From Acholoe squamosa (Eukaryota; Annelida; Polychaeta; Phyllodocida; Polynoidae), in NCBI GenBank assembly GCA_949317995.1, contig OX439036.1:107921669-107985668 (forward strand): DNA of 64,000 bases, in the 5' to 3' direction. Under the pieces are notes generated by a model, which was given only the letters and a program-made list of their open reading frames with translations, ran no database searches and was not told the DNA's origin. The position numbers and the translations under genes were made by a program. Shown one piece after another: positions 1 through 11,457 of this stretch (position 1 is the first letter of the stretch; every line of letters starts with the position of its first letter).

Positions 1-111
1 TAGAAAGCTTAAAGTCTCCTGGAAAGCACACAGGCGGTGCTTTTTAGCTAAAGCACACGGGCGGCACTGAAAAGCACACGGGAACTTCGCCCGTGTACTT
101 CCTATGTGTGG

Positions 112-169
112 AGAACACTGCTGTCAAAATGGCGTTAAACATCTATTACTCACTCACTCCCTTCACCTA
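112..169 (+). repeat. SINE 3' tail fragment (ACTC-tail type)
   Basis: This short piece matches the 3' end of the ACTC-tailed SINEs at 24377 and 29765: the motif ATGGCGTTAAACATCTATTA is followed by CTCACTCACTC. The SINE body is missing, so this is a 5'-truncated or eroded copy. Bases 1-111 before it hold only short repeats of the motif AAAGCACACGGG and no gene. Confidence 0.6.
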
Positions 170-310
170 CTCGCTCTAAGTTCCAAAGGATGACTGCTAC
201 CTGCAACACATGTATACAAGAATTGTTAGTTACTATAAGACCGTTTGAGGTGCTTTTAGTTTCGTACTACCGTATGGTAGTGTAGTGGGGGGGGGGCGAA
301 AATTGTGTTC

Positions 311-381
311 GGACTTTCTAGGACTCGAACTGGGGACACTCAAACCTCAAGGCCCATGCTCTACCACTAAGCTACAAGCCC
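311..381 (-). pseudogene. tRNA-like pseudogene or tRNA-derived SINE head
   Basis: Read on the minus strand, this 71-base stretch has an A-box-like TAGCTTAGTGGTAGAGC and a B-box-like AGTTCGAGTCC at tRNA spacing. The ends can pair as a 6 of 7 base acceptor stem (GGGCTTG with AAAGTCC). The anticodon and T stems pair badly, with only about two of five pairs in the T stem, so a working tRNA is unlikely. The loop would place TGA in the anticodon position, but this should not be taken as an isotype call. It may be the pol III head of a SINE. Confidence 0.45.
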
Positions 382-1088
382 TTGACTGCAATCTTCATCC
401 GGCCATCCACACCCTGATTGGTATGATACACGTCATTCGGGGGCAGTGATTACCTGGCGACCAGTTCCTATGTTGTAGGGGCCAGTCTATCGGATATGGG
501 AAATAACTGCCCCTACAGAAGCAAGCACAGGCAAAATTGAAGTTTTTTAAAGCTGCTCCAAAAGTATGCGGCTGAAAAGACCTTTGAGGTGCAGCTCAAA
601 CACGGGATTTTACAATATCATTTCATCGACCTAGCGGAATACATTATTTGCCAATCAGAAAATTCACTTCATTCAGTGCAGACACTTTAGGGTGCATTAC
701 ATGACAACTGGTCCCCATCATGCTGGCTTTTATCAGTCTTTATCTGGCAAGGTACCAGATTAAGCAGGGGTCACCCCACTAAGGATCCAGTCTACCTGGA
801 ACACCTACCACAGGAAGTGTAGGTAGGTCAATGGCAGATTAAGAGTTCAGACTACTTGAAGGGTTAGGCATGAAGCACCTTCAGTGCTTTTGCATTCGCT
901 GGTACAATTCTTGAAGCACACACCATGCTGCGTCCTTGACATTGTTCGGCATGATGCACCGATACAGTTCAGACATGCGGACAGTATTAGTGCATCATGT
1001 AAAGCAGTAAAGGCGTATGTGGCCGATTATAGGTTACAGGGTCACGTGCCCTGAGTGGTGTGTTAGAGTACAACTGATAACGGTACCA
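382..1088. other. No gene or recognisable element
   Basis: I see no convincing ORF, splice-bounded exon or repeat in this stretch. A few weak echoes of family F (GCATGATGCACC near 950) are present. Confidence 0.5.
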
Positions 1089-1494
1089 GCACTGTAAATT
1101 CTTGCCGATGAGTCACGGCTTTTACAAGAACCACGCTTATTGCAGCATATATGGGAGGTTCCTTAAGTGAGGGTGCGGCTTATTGGGGGGATATTTGACA
1201 CTATAGAAGAGTATTGAACTGCCAATAAGACCTATGTGTGACTTAAGTTACAGCTTATTTGCCAACTAAGGGTGCGGCTTTATTCAGGCTATTGAGGTTT
1301 CCCATAATACACTCTGTTCGTGGAGGTTTCCTGTTAATTACCATAAGTAGGCCAGTCACATGACCAATGCCTTTGGCCAGAGCAGGTCACTTGACTGACC
1401 TAATTATGCTAATTAACAGGAAACCTCCACGAACAAACAGAGTGTATTATGGGAAACCTCAATAGCCTGAATACACGAGAATTTACAATAGTAC
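1089..1494. mobile_element. Family B inverted-repeat element carrying a nested palindrome
   Basis: The outer ends read ACTGTAAATTCTTG on the left and CGAGAATTTACAATA on the right, a degenerate version of the family B terminus (TACCGTAAATTCTCTCG). Internally the motif GTGCGGCTTAT recurs, as in other family B copies. No coding capacity is present, so this is a non-autonomous, MITE-like copy. It is interrupted by the palindrome at 1281-1473. Confidence 0.55.
1281..1473. mobile_element. 193 bp long palindrome (foldback insertion)
   Basis: The left arm 1281-1340 (starting TATTCAGGCTATTGAGG) and the right arm 1411-1473 (ending CAATAGCCTGAATA) are reverse complements over about 60 bases with few mismatches. 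The loop between them itself folds: TAGGCCAGTCACATGACC pairs with GGTCACTTGACTGACCTA. The whole unit is therefore one nested hairpin inside the family B element. Confidence 0.8.
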
Positions 1495-2337
1495 CATTTA
1501 GGCTGTTCACAGATAGCACAGATCTATACCGATATGGTGGGAGACCCAGTGAACGCAGACATTACTAAAATTGGGTTACCAGCCAGGTACCACTGATCAC
1601 GGTATCAATGGGTACTACCAGTTGCCCATAAGAAATCTGTAGTGAATAAAAAAAAAATTCTCATTGGTTGAAAATCCCTCGGGGCCACCTCGCGGTGTGT
1701 GCCAGGGTGTAAAAGCTGTAGGACATGGTGAGGCAAAAAGAAAGTTGTGTGTTTCAGTGCTGTAACTGTAGGGTAGGTCGTTTTTCTTTGTTTTTTTTTT
1801 TTTTGTAAAAAATTGAATTACTTCAAAGACTCGTGATGACACGGGGCCGAGTCACAGTAACTTAGGGATAACTAAATTTTTGACTAAAAACTTAATATTT
1901 TCTTCAAAAATAAAGAAAAAAAGTTGGGGTCAGCCCTGTTTTGCTAGATCTATAGGGCTGGGTTATCGTTAATTTTATTTTTTAGCCCAAGAGAACCCCG
2001 GGTGCAGTGTTGCCGAAATGACGCTGTAATGTCGTCCAGAGTGGCCTGCAGACAGCGATCTCAGCTTTCTATTGATTTCTAAAGGTACTTATCCAATAGG
2101 AAGGCGAAGTCACGCGAGACGCGAGACGCCTGGGGTTATCGCATTTTCGCCCAGCGCTATTTGCAATGTTGTGTGAATGGCGGTGCTGCGCACCATCAAC
2201 AAAATAGCTCATTTCTCAGAAACTAAGGGGTGTCTGACCTTCATATTTTATCCACACTTCAAGTAGCAGTTATATATCATCTGGCTAAGGTGCTTTGGCG
2301 GCCAAGCATCTAGTTTCAATGTCGTTGATGAGGGTAC
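1495..2337. other. No gene; outer flank of inverted repeat
   Basis: No supported ORF is present. From about 2100 the sequence (GGCGAAGTCACGCGAG, then CTGGGGTTATCGC) is a diverged inverted counterpart of 5150-5225, so it may be the decayed outer part of the foldback at 2338-4915. Confidence 0.4.
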
Positions 2338-4915
2338 CTCTCCCCAATAGAACCAAAGTTATGAAGTGATGTCACCCTGCCTCACCCACAGTCCCACCAT
2401 TCCACCACCCTCAGTCTCACCCACAGTCCTACCATTCCATATTGACAGTGGAATTAGTACCCACGTACCGCGGCCCTGCCATTTCCTGTTATCCAGGTAC
2501 GGGCTATTACGGGTAGTATAGTAATAGTGCTAGCCCCTATAAACTTGGCCTCAGGGCATGTTTTTTTTTTACAACAGGGGGTGGGAGTGGTTAGCTACTT
2601 TTGTATTTCTACTCTACTCCCGTTCCCCTCCCGTACTAAGGGAGTGGTCATTTATTATCAACAGGGGCCCGGGGGGGGGGGTGGGTTTGAAGGGGGGGCG
2701 TAAAAAATTCTGACCCCTCTCGAGGGGGGGTGCTAAAAAAATTTTGACCCCTCTTGAGGAGGGGCTAAAAAAATTTACCCCCGCGCTACTATAGATCAAA
2801 GAGGGGGCACGAAAACTCTCCGTGCCTCTGGCGCGGGGGACGCAAAATTTTTTTACCGCCGTCGAGGGGGGGGGGAAAAAATTTCCGTGCATCCCACGAT
2901 AACCCACCACCCCCCATGTTGATAAATAATGACCACTCCCTAAGGTAGGGGATGGGGGGGTCCCTCTCCCCGAATTCACTCGATCCTCCCTGGCCCCAAC
3001 CAATTTTAGGGAGTGATCATTATTTTTCATCAGGGGGGGTGGTAGGTTTGAGGGGGGGCGTAAAAATTTCAGACCCCTCAGAGGGGAGGGGGGCTAAAAC
3101 AGTTTTAACCCCTCCTGGGCTAGGGGGGGGATCTTTTTCAAAGAAACCTGCAAAAGTAAAAGGGCACATTCCCACACAATTTTCGGCCCTTCAAGGGGGG
3201 GCAAAAAAATTTAAATTTAAATTTTCTTGCGTGTGCCTAATCCTAGGTCTACACTTATGTACATGGGCAATTGCCTACTGCAGCTTGTCACTGCTGGCGA
3301 CCTTTCTAATATGAGTTGGGCGGCGATCAACTTACTCCGGAACTAAGGGAGTGATCATTTTTTAACAGTGGGGGGGGGCAGTGGGTTTGAGGGGGGGGCA
3401 GAATTTTTTCAATCCCTCAGATGGGGGGGGGTCAAAATAATTTCACCTGTTTTCGTTGGAAAACCCAGCACATTACTATTCCGAGGTAGCAGGTTGTCCC
3501 ATGGGCGCGGCCATTGCTGGAGCTTGTTACCAGCGAGTTCTACTGATAAGACCTATCAGATGGGTACCAGTTGGCTCCTGAAGGACCGCAGTGAATAGAT
3601 TGGGGTTCTCTCATTGGCTAATGAATAAACCTGTTAAGTCCATATAGGTTAAAAAGGCACATTCCTGCACAATTTTCACCCCTTATGGGGGGGTCAAAAA
3701 AAGTCAATAGAGTAAAAAATATGGTTTACCAGGTTAGGCGGGGAGGGTTTGGTGGATGTATGGGTTAGGTGGGAGGGTCAGATATATATGTAATGGTTTG
3801 TTCAGTGTATCGATTTGGATGGCTCTTAGGCTCGCTTAGTAACTATAAGCAACACACAACACGAGAGTTTCATTCCATCTGCTCGGATGGCCTTTATTGA
3901 CTCCTGAGAAGGTCTAGTAACATGCGTATCTGGACTGGACGAGGTCCAGTCCCCTTCTGCTGAACCCTCCCCGCCTAACCAGGGTAGGGCTAAGACTGTT
4001 CGGACTATGTCTGGGTTGGGCTAAGACTGTTTGGACCATGTTCGGGTTAGGCATAGACTGTTTGGAGTTTACCCAATTTGCTCTGTCCCCTTTTCTGGTT
4101 CCCATCCCCACCTAACCTGGTAAACCATATTTTTTACTCTATTGACTTATTTCTAGGCCTATTTCAAAGGTAGGCCTAGCCTAGGCCCTTTCGGGGAGGG
4201 CCAAGGGTTTAAATTTGGTCAACATGTTCTACTGCAGTTAGGGAGTGATCATTTTTTAACAACACGTGGGGAGGGGGGGCTTATAGGTTTGCACACGGAC
4301 GTGTGGAAAAAAATCGACCCCCCTCTCAAGGATGGAAAATTTTTTTGACCCCCCCCCATAAGGGGTGAAAATCGCGCAGGAATGTGCCTTTTTAAAAAAA
4401 TTTTGCGCCCCCCGCGCCAGAGGCGCTGAGAGTTTTCGCACCACCTCTTTGATCTATAGTAGCGCGGGGATAAATTTTTTTAGCCCCCCCTCAAGAGGGG
4501 TCAAAATTTTTTTAGCACCCCCCCTTGAGAGGGGTCAGAATTTTTTACGCCCCCCGTTCAAACCCACCACCCCCCTGGGCCCCTGTTGATAATAAATGAC
4601 CACTCCCTTAGTACGGGAGGGGAACGGGAGTAGAGTAGAAATACAAAAGTAGCTAACCACCCCCACCCCCTGTTGTAAAAAAAAACAATGCCCTGAGGCC
4701 AAGTTTATAGGGGCTAGCACTATTACTATACTACCCGTAATAGCCCGTACCTGGATAGTAGGAAATGGCAGGGCCGCGGTATGTGGGTACTAATTCCACT
4801 GTCAATATGGAATGGTGGGACTATGGGTGAGACAGGGTGAGACTGAGGGTGGTGGAATGGTGGGACTGTGGGTGAGGCAGGGTGACATCACTTCATAACT
4901 TTGGTTCTATTGGGA
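2338..4915. mobile_element. Foldback-type inverted repeat, arms about 0.5 kb
   Basis: The left arm 2338-2869 reappears as its near-identical reverse complement at 4395-4915. Landmarks shared by both arms are CCCAATAGAACCAAAG, CACAGTCCCACCATTCC, GGCCCTGCCATTTCCT and CGTACTAAGGGAGTGGTC. The spacer 2870-4394 contains further G-rich family J pieces and an inner inverted pair (3703-3749 with 4104-4146, around GGTTTACCAGGTTAGG). The open frames inside are low-complexity translations of G and A runs and are not genes. It could be a foldback transposon or an inverted segmental duplication. Confidence 0.65.
3000..3460. repeat. Family J G-rich repeats
   Basis: Copies begin with GGGAGTGATCATT, continue with TATCAACAGGGGGG and GGTTTGAGGGGGGG, then GACCCCTC motifs. 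Similar pieces occur at 2638-2830, 4236-4390, 9478-9545, 21545-21660 and 48480-48660, in both orientations. They are dispersed fragments of one repeat family; the full-length element is not visible here. Confidence 0.5.
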
Positions 4916-5781
4916 ATAGATTGGAAAATTCTTTCATTGTTGGAAAGCCCAGAATTTGGAGCGACAGACTTCACTTGGGTACATAGCTGCCAAGAAAAAT
5001 AAGAGAATATTCATGGTTCTTATTGTGCTGAAATCTTCCTCAAATCCCCATGGTGGCCTACACCTAGAATCATGCCTATATTTCACATAAATCATGAGTA
5101 TTGAGTGTTCTTCTGAGTGACAACAAAGCCCCTGATTCAATCAGCGCTGACGGACGCCACTGAGCGATAATGGAATAACCCCAGCGCACCGATCCTTCGC
5201 AAGTCACGTGACGTTACTTCGCCGCCCTATGGATGTTTTTTCAGTCGGTGAATGATATGTACAAATCCCAGTAGCCTATACCCGATATCCGCCAACATGG
5301 TCCGTTGACCAGTTCAGGTGTTGAATTAAATGAATTCAATGACTTTCAGATTACTCTAACATGAAATAGAAAGGGCGATAGACTCCCTAGAATACATCAC
5401 ACAATCATCGGTCCACCTTGAGGGATGTCTTCCATAAGGGCAAAGATGTGTGCTATGTGGTTCCTTAAGGTTTTAATCAGTTGCCATAGAAACTGATATA
5501 AATGTATACTTGAGTCTACAGGTAGGTGTGATTTCCATTTATCACCATTCACACTGAATGCACGTGCAGCACCTTAACCTTTAGTCCTAGTTCCGCTGTG
5601 TGGCGCCTACTATAAAACCTTACTTATAAGCCGACCTCAGTTGTAAGTCAGGGGTAGCCTTTGAAGAAACACTATGAGCCAATTTTAGGGCCTTAGTTAA
5701 ACTATTTTCTCTTAAATCTATTGTATTAAAACCTGGCTCATATGTCGGGGATAGACTTTGAAGAAACACTTAAAGCCGATT
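4916..5781. other. No gene
   Basis: Nothing coding is supported. The outer inverted-repeat flank ends near 5225. A short direct repeat (GGGGATAGACTTTGAAGAAACACT, seen in shortened form at 5650 and 5748) is the only other structure I see. Confidence 0.45.
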
Positions 5782-6223
5782 TAGGCCACACCAAATTAAA
5801 AAAAAATTGGTCTATGGATTTTCTCTTTTAGAAAATTGGGCTGGAGGGCGAAATTTTTATTTTATTTTTCTAGAAGTTATTTGTCTATGGACTTTGCATA
5901 CTTAAATGTGGAGAGGGCGATTCTTTTTTTTTTTTTTTTTTTTTTTTGGCTCAGATGTCTATTTCAGCTTCTTCTAAGCACACAAAAAATACTGGAATCC
6001 ACATCTGTAAATTTTTCCCTATTCAATGAGTGGTCTGCAGTTTCTGTAACTTCTTTGGTTGACCCCTCAAATTCTTTATCTCAAAAAAAAAAATCAAATT
6101 TGCCAGAAAATGATGCAGGCGGGATCCAAAGACAAGTTATTTTTCAAATAAAAATAAAATTTGCAGTTTAGAAAATAAGGTGCGGGAAATCGATGGACCA
6201 ACTTTTTAATTTGGTGTGGCCTT
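5782..6223. mobile_element. Family G inverted-repeat element
   Basis: The ends are TAGGCCACACCAAATTAA with TTGGTCTATGGATT on the left, and AATCGATGGACCAA with TTAATTTGGTGTGGCCTTA on the right, giving long terminal inverted repeats. The interior is A/T-rich with no transposase. A second copy lies at 56542-56823 in a YTHDC1 intron. After the right end, TTTGGTGTGGCCTTAATTGG is repeated once more (to 6255). Confidence 0.7.
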
Positions 6224-6326
6224 AATTGGGGTAATTTGGTGTGGCCTTAATTGGGGTAGACTTCAGTAAGAAAATAGAAGCCTCATTTGACCAAAAATGG
6301 CAAAAAAAAAAAGAAGAGAAAAGTAC

Positions 6327-6563
6327 TACCGTAAACTCCCGCGTATAAGACGCGTCCTCTAGGCCAAACAAAATGCTGGGGCGTCTTATAGCTTTCTCTC
6401 AAGTTTGGGGTGCGTCTTATACGAGGGGTAATTTTACTATAGAAATGTACTAATCTTACAAATTTCAGCCTTAAAATGTGTGTCTTATACGCGAAAATGC
6501 ATGTGCTAAGTTTGGGGTGCGTCTTATACGCGCAGCGCGTCTTGTACGCGGGAGATTACGGTA
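6327..6563. mobile_element. Family A inverted-repeat element, 237 bp
   Basis: The left end TACCGTAAACTCCCGCGTAT and the right end ACGCGGGAGATTACGGTA form a terminal inverted repeat that includes a flanking TA on each side, consistent with a TA target duplication. Internal repeats of GCGTCTTATA lie in both orientations. Copies of the same length are at 14903-15139 and 58053-58289, with related copies at 31214 and 62886. There is no coding capacity. Confidence 0.8.
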
Positions 6564-7165
6564 TAACCATTTATAGCATTGTGAGGTAATTACCAGTGCT
6601 CATACAGGAACTTTTTTATATGTCGTCCATGCATGCTCATCAATGTAATTCACTACTCAAGTGTTGCCAAAAACCTATATTGACGCAAGCCAAAGTGGCG
6701 TAAAGTTTTTTGATGAGTAAGCATGAATGACATGGCACCTTACGCAGTCTATTTCCCTCTCACGTAGGTCATATGAATATTAATAATTGAAATACCCCTA
6801 TGAGCTGAAAAGAATTTGGAGAAAATTTGAATTAAAAAAAAAAGCTTTACTAAAATTTCTCCACCTTCGCTTCTGAAATAGATCGATTTGAGAATTTCTT
6901 TCACCATTATGAAGCTGAGATAATGACAGGTCATTCTGGCCTGCTTCCTAAGTGCCAACACCGGCCATTAAGATTTTACGCAGGCAAAAGCCGGCATGCC
7001 GGCGTCAATTTGACAACACGACTACTCCTTGGTTGATAAGGAAATTTTTGTTATTTATTATCAGAAAAGTGCCTAAAGGAGAGGAATTAAAGAAACAAAA
7101 CAAAACAAATAAGAAATGCCAGCACTTCTTTGTGCATCATACCGACCCCCCCCCCCCAAATTGGC
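6564..7165. other. No gene
   Basis: I see no supported gene. A weak inverted pair (CATGCTCATCAATG near 6630, TGATGAGTAAGCATG near 6710) suggests an eroded palindromic repeat. A GGCCATTAAGATTTTACGCA motif near 6960 recurs, inverted, near 24300. Confidence 0.4.
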
Positions 7166-7375
7166 ATGACAGGCATGATTGATTGATTGATTGATTTATG
7201 TTTTACAGCACTTTAGCAGCACTAAGTGGCTATCCCGTGCTTCACAGGTTGATAATTTAACAGAGGAATGTGTCAGTGCCCGCGCATATGTGCACCACAC
7301 ACATCCTGAGGGGATAGGAAAGAGGAGATATAGACCCTTTTAAGTGGTCTAGGGAAGCCCGATGACAGGCATGAT
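7166..7375 (-). mobile_element. SINE (AATC tail) with 14 bp target duplication
   Basis: The SINE itself is 7180-7361 in minus orientation. It starts (minus reading) with GGGCTTCCCTAG, contains GGATGTGTGTGGTGCACATA and ends with repeats of AATC. It is flanked by the exact 14-base duplication ATGACAGGCATGAT at 7166-7179 and 7362-7375, the hallmark of target-primed insertion. The body does not obviously resemble a tRNA. Full copies lie at 10595 and 20238. Confidence 0.85.
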
Positions 7376-9717
7376 GCACGTTAATCTTAACCAGGTATTG
7401 TCAGACTGCTAGACACAGTGGACACAGACTATGAATGTCACAACCGGTCCATGTCAGAGTGTCACGTGCTGCATGCCGACACTATGTCCGCTACACCTGT
7501 GCCGTTGTTAATGTGACAGGCCAACATTAGCCACCAGTACCATAAATTCTCTCGTACAAGCCACAAAGTTACGAAGAATTTGCCAAAGCCAAGGTGCAGC
7601 CTTTACAATAGGCCTTTTAAAAGAAAAGACCACCTTATTTTTCATGTTGATTTATTTTGATATTCTTTGTGCTGATAAACAGGATTTTGGCATACTTAGT
7701 AAAAATTCACTACTATAAGGGAGAGCAGCAGGCCTTTCTGCTGCATTACATGACGTCACAATAACTGAGAAGTGCCTAAAGTAATACGCGGGAGATTACA
7801 GTATGCTAGAAGCTAATTAAGCTTGTCAGCTGTTGATTACGACATAATTAATATACCAGTAATTAATGAGTAAATTGACACCAAGACGTGCACGGTAATG
7901 ATGATAAATTAATTACAATAGGGCCACCCTTAAAAATGTGTTTGTTTCCTGTCCAGAGGCATGGTTGATTTTTTTTTTCGTGAGAATGATGTAGGGAATG
8001 ATATTGACTATGTATTCGAGACTTACTATGTACCATATTGTAGTAGGATAGGCGCTCTTCAGGAACGTCTCCTACGTCTCTCGTAAGAGGGCACCACTGG
8101 TGGCTTTGGGTGGTGTGATGTAGGGGGCGGACCAGAGGGAGCTCAGTGCGGAACCAATTAACCGTAACGAGAGGTATATATTCCGCCGTCCTCCTACGAT
8201 CAGGGGATTGGCAGCCCTATGGAGCTGGTAGGCTGACCTTGTCTCAAAACGGCCTAACGGTTACAGAGATGGAAGTTGTCAGGGATTTCCCTGAAAATAG
8301 GGATTTCAAAAATCTTGAAATTTAGTCAAAACAGGGATATCATGAGCCCTCAGGGTAGTCGACAATGTGAGTATTCATGTTAATCATAATACAAATTAAA
8401 TGAAGCTTGTGTTCTTTCCCTAATCCTCTATTTCACATAGGCCCTAGCCTCAGTTGTCTGCTTCAGCCAGTGACTCCACTAAGGAGTAGGGGTTACGTCT
8501 TTCGAGGAGAAGCGCTAACGCGGCGCCATTTTCGCTTGTGAAATATGAGCAGTAAACTTTCGCATATTCACCACCGGAACCAGGGACACACTTCCGATTA
8601 TACCGTTTCTCCCCGAAAGGGTTCACGGGCACTAGGCAGGCCCCCTGGTGTAAGCAGAGGGACTTACTGGCCCAGGGGTAGGCCAGGGGTAAGCTTTGGG
8701 CAGGGGACCACAGGGGTGAACCGGCTCAGTGAGAAATGAATGGAATTCTGCTCTCTGATTGGTCTAAAATTCTTAGTCAGAAGACTGTAGAATACAGTGT
8801 CCCCACATAGTATCTTGCCATTGGTAACCTTATCTGAGTGTTGTGGTCTGGAAAATCCCCTTTAGAGGGGCCATATGAAAACCACCCCACTTCCCCCCTC
8901 CAAACACCACAACTATACACTGCCAATGTTTTAACTCCACACCACACACACTGGCCCATGTAGGCTGAAACAAGGGGAGGGAGTATGGATACAATTATAT
9001 GCACACTGTACATCTACTGATGCCCCTCCTAAATATTGAACATGTCAGGCATTTACTCAAAATCTTTTAGTATTTCAGCCAATAGCCCACATGGAAATGA
9101 AACTGATTCTTTAGATAGAGCATCTAAAAAAAATGAATACAATGAAAAATATCAATTTTTGAAGGGGGGGGGGGTAATTTTCGCAACAGCAGCTTTTCAG
9201 GGAATTTCTCAATACCCGACTTACATCTCTGCGGTTATCTAAGCGAGAGCATTACCACCTCACGGGATACTGACTATAGGCATATGAGAGGTTGAAATGC
9301 ATATGCAAGTCTTCTTGTAAAGGTACCGTAATAAAGTGATTCTGAAACCTACTTGAACCGACTAGTTATTGCTTCGATAATATAGTTATCTCGATATCAG
9401 TAGGATCTTGAAACAGCGATATCTACAATGGGAAAAGTTTTATCTGAAGAATCTAGGTTGCCAATCACTAAAATCCCCCCCCCCTTTAAACCCACCAGCC
9501 CCCCCCCCCCCCCCCGTTGTTAAAAAATGATCACTCCTGCACTTCCTTAGTGAGTCCCATGCCTTCAGGAATAATGTATGATAGTTACTATATCCTGAGG
9601 CAGGGTGCAGCACAGTGTTTTCCCTCACCGACCTGTGTCAGCGCTTTGGCTGTTGTTGTCCTTTACAAGTGGCCGTGGATACATGCTCTATTGTTACCAT
9701 ATTCAAACCCGTAGAAC
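7376..9717. other. No gene; scattered repeat scraps
   Basis: No supportable coding sequence. Visible scraps are a family B start near 7545 (ATAAATTCTCTCGTACAAG), a family A end near 7787 (TACGCGGGAGATTACAGTA) and a family J piece at 9478-9545. Short open frames around 8450-8740 and 9440-9720 have no family resemblance or splice context. Confidence 0.45.
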
Positions 9718-9921
9718 TATTACCATAAATTCTTGTATATACCGCGGCTTATACATAACTTATTACGCCTTAAAGGATGTTCCCAAATCCAGGTGCGGTT
9801 TATACAGCGGTATTTGACACTGTAAAACAGTATTAAACTGCCAATTTTCAAGCCTTGAGCGCGGTTTAAAGCTTTTCCTAAAATCTGCCAGTATGTGAAT
9901 GTGCAGAATTTACGGTGCAAA
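9718..9921. mobile_element. Family B element
   Basis: It opens with TACCATAAATTCTTGTATAT and closes with GTGCAGAATTTACGG. The middle has GGTGCGGTTTATA and the phrase TTTGACACTGTAAAACAGTA, which recurs in the family B copies at 1089 and 28276. No coding capacity. Confidence 0.55.
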
Positions 9922-10034
9922 AGTGCTGAATGTGCTAAATCTGTGCCCTTTGACGAAATATTCATTTGATTGGTTGAATGACTGATCAAAGCGTGCAGAA
10001 CATAAAAAGTGTCACCATGCAGCATGTATTCAGG

Positions 10035-10258
10035 CTTTATAAAACGGCAGCCCATGCACTGCTGCACAATAGAAGTGACCTGAGCAAGGTCACAGTTTCT
10101 CTATCATTGCTGTGGGATATCAGAGGCTTTAGACTTTTGATCAATGTGATGAAAATGGTAACATGTTTTATAAAGACAATAGACAACTCATTCTTCATGT
10201 CGAGACTCTCTGTTGGACTATAACACACTCTAAATATCGTTGTCTATTCTCTAAATAA
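10035..10258. repeat. Local direct duplication, copy 1
   Basis: Segments CTGCTGCACAATAGAAGTGACC, TTTTATAAAGACAATAGACAAC and CGTTGTCTATTCTCTAAATAA (given here in part and approximately) reappear in the same order at 10377-10594 plus 10788-10818. The copies have diverged by substitutions and indels. The function is unknown; both copies lie in non-coding DNA. Confidence 0.6.
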
Positions 10259-10582
10259 ATACTGGTTAATTGTCCAGAGGTGCCACCCTATCTGGTTAGG
10301 TTTTGTCCAGATTTCTGTACTACCGTTATCTGTACTACTACAATCAAATATGCAGAATCATAAAATCTTCTATTGTAGTTTATAAAACAGCTGGCAGTGC
10401 TCTGCTGCACGATAGAAGTGACCTTGAGTGCATTATAGGAGTGTAGTGCACACCTGAGCAAGGTCACCATAGCTGTAAACAAGTCAAGGGCCATTAATTG
10501 GTCTAGACATACCTTAATTGGGTACTTAAGTGATTGGAATGAAATGTACAACGTTTTATAAAGACAGTAGACAACTCCTTCT

Positions 10583-10787
10583 TCACATCGCGAACCGGGC
10601 TTCCCTAGCCCACTTAAAAGGGTCTATATCTCCTCTTTCCTCTCCCCTCAGGATGTGTGTGGTGCACATATGCGCGGGCACTGACACATTCCTCTGTTAG
10701 ATTATCAACTTGTGAAGCACGGGATAGCCACTTAGTGCTGCTAAAGTGCTGTAAAACACAAATCAATCAATCGATTCACATCGCGAA
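10583..10787 (+). mobile_element. SINE (AATC tail) with 12 bp target duplication
   Basis: The SINE spans 10595-10775 in plus orientation: GGGCTTCCCTAGCCCACTTA at the start and AATCAATCAATCG at the end. The 12-base duplication TCACATCGCGAA flanks it exactly at 10583-10594 and 10776-10787. It splits the second copy of the local duplication, so it inserted after that duplication formed. Confidence 0.88.
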
Positions 10788-11099
10788 GAAGATCGTTGTC
10801 TATTCTCTAAATAATTGTCGCCAAACACTGATCATCGTTCACCTTTACCATTTTACTTGATATAGGTGGTCACTGTCTACCCTCTATATGCCCCGTGGTC
10901 CCTTAAATTCATCATACTGTACGTTTAGTCGTTCGACAGTCTGGGTGGTTATTGATAATGATACGATATAACCGGGTTGATACACTCCTGGTGGAATATG
11001 GTCTTACATGTATTAATGGGTTTATAGGTTGACTCTGGGGTTGGGGGGGGGGGTAGATTAGATAAAGGCACTTTGAGTAGTCCACAAACATTGCACTAG

Positions 11100-11359
11100 C
11101 CCCTTAAGGGCCGCTGATGCATTAATGCATCATACCTATTGGTCATCACGATGCATGAATGCAGCCCTGGCAAGTAACTTGCCAAGGCTGCATTCATGCA
11201 CCATGCCGAACTTACAGGATTGATACAAGCTCCCAAAGGGTCGGTATGATGCACCAATGAAGTGCTGGCGAGCAGTGTCGCCAGCACTTGATTGGTGCAT
11301 CATGACGACAAATGCAAATGGGCGTGATGCACTCCTGCAACATAAGCCCCTAAAGGGTT
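11100..11359. mobile_element. Family F palindromic element, about 260 bp
   Basis: The ends are CCCTTAAGGGCCGCTGATGC and CCCCTAAAGGGTT. The interior is two hairpins: GCATGAATGCAGCCCTGGC with its complement, then AAGTGCTGGCGAGC with its complement. GCATCATG motifs are placed symmetrically throughout. Other copies or pieces are at 14340, 17057, 20158, 25120, 32290, 36467, 38995, 42500, 56490 and 63530. No coding capacity. Confidence 0.75.
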
Positions 11360-11443
11360 AAGGTGGGTGGAGTGGTGGCATGATTGCATGGAGTGGGGTG
11401 GGAGGGCGGGGAGTGGACAAGCAGCTCACCTGTGTCACCCACT

Positions 11444-11457
11444 GTCACCATGGTAAC
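11444..11457. promoter_or_regulatory. X-box-like RFX motif
   Basis: GTCACCATGGTAAC fits the RFX half-site pattern GTNRCC-N2-RGYAAC. It is isolated in a G-rich stretch with no gene beside it, so a regulatory role is only a possibility. Confidence 0.3.

Noticed and set aside
311-381. Functional tRNA gene
   Set aside because: The A and B boxes are good but anticodon and T stems do not pair, so it is listed as a pseudogene.
2614-3598. Open frames in the inverted repeat near 2.6-3.6 kb and 4.3-4.7 kb
   Set aside because: They follow G-runs and A-runs of family J repeats and are mirrored in the inverted arm, so they are not genes.
8039-8265. Possible solo LTR starting TGTAGTAGG and ending TTACA with a TATATA
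   Set aside because: No target duplication, no poly(A) signal in place and no second copy; the evidence is too thin.
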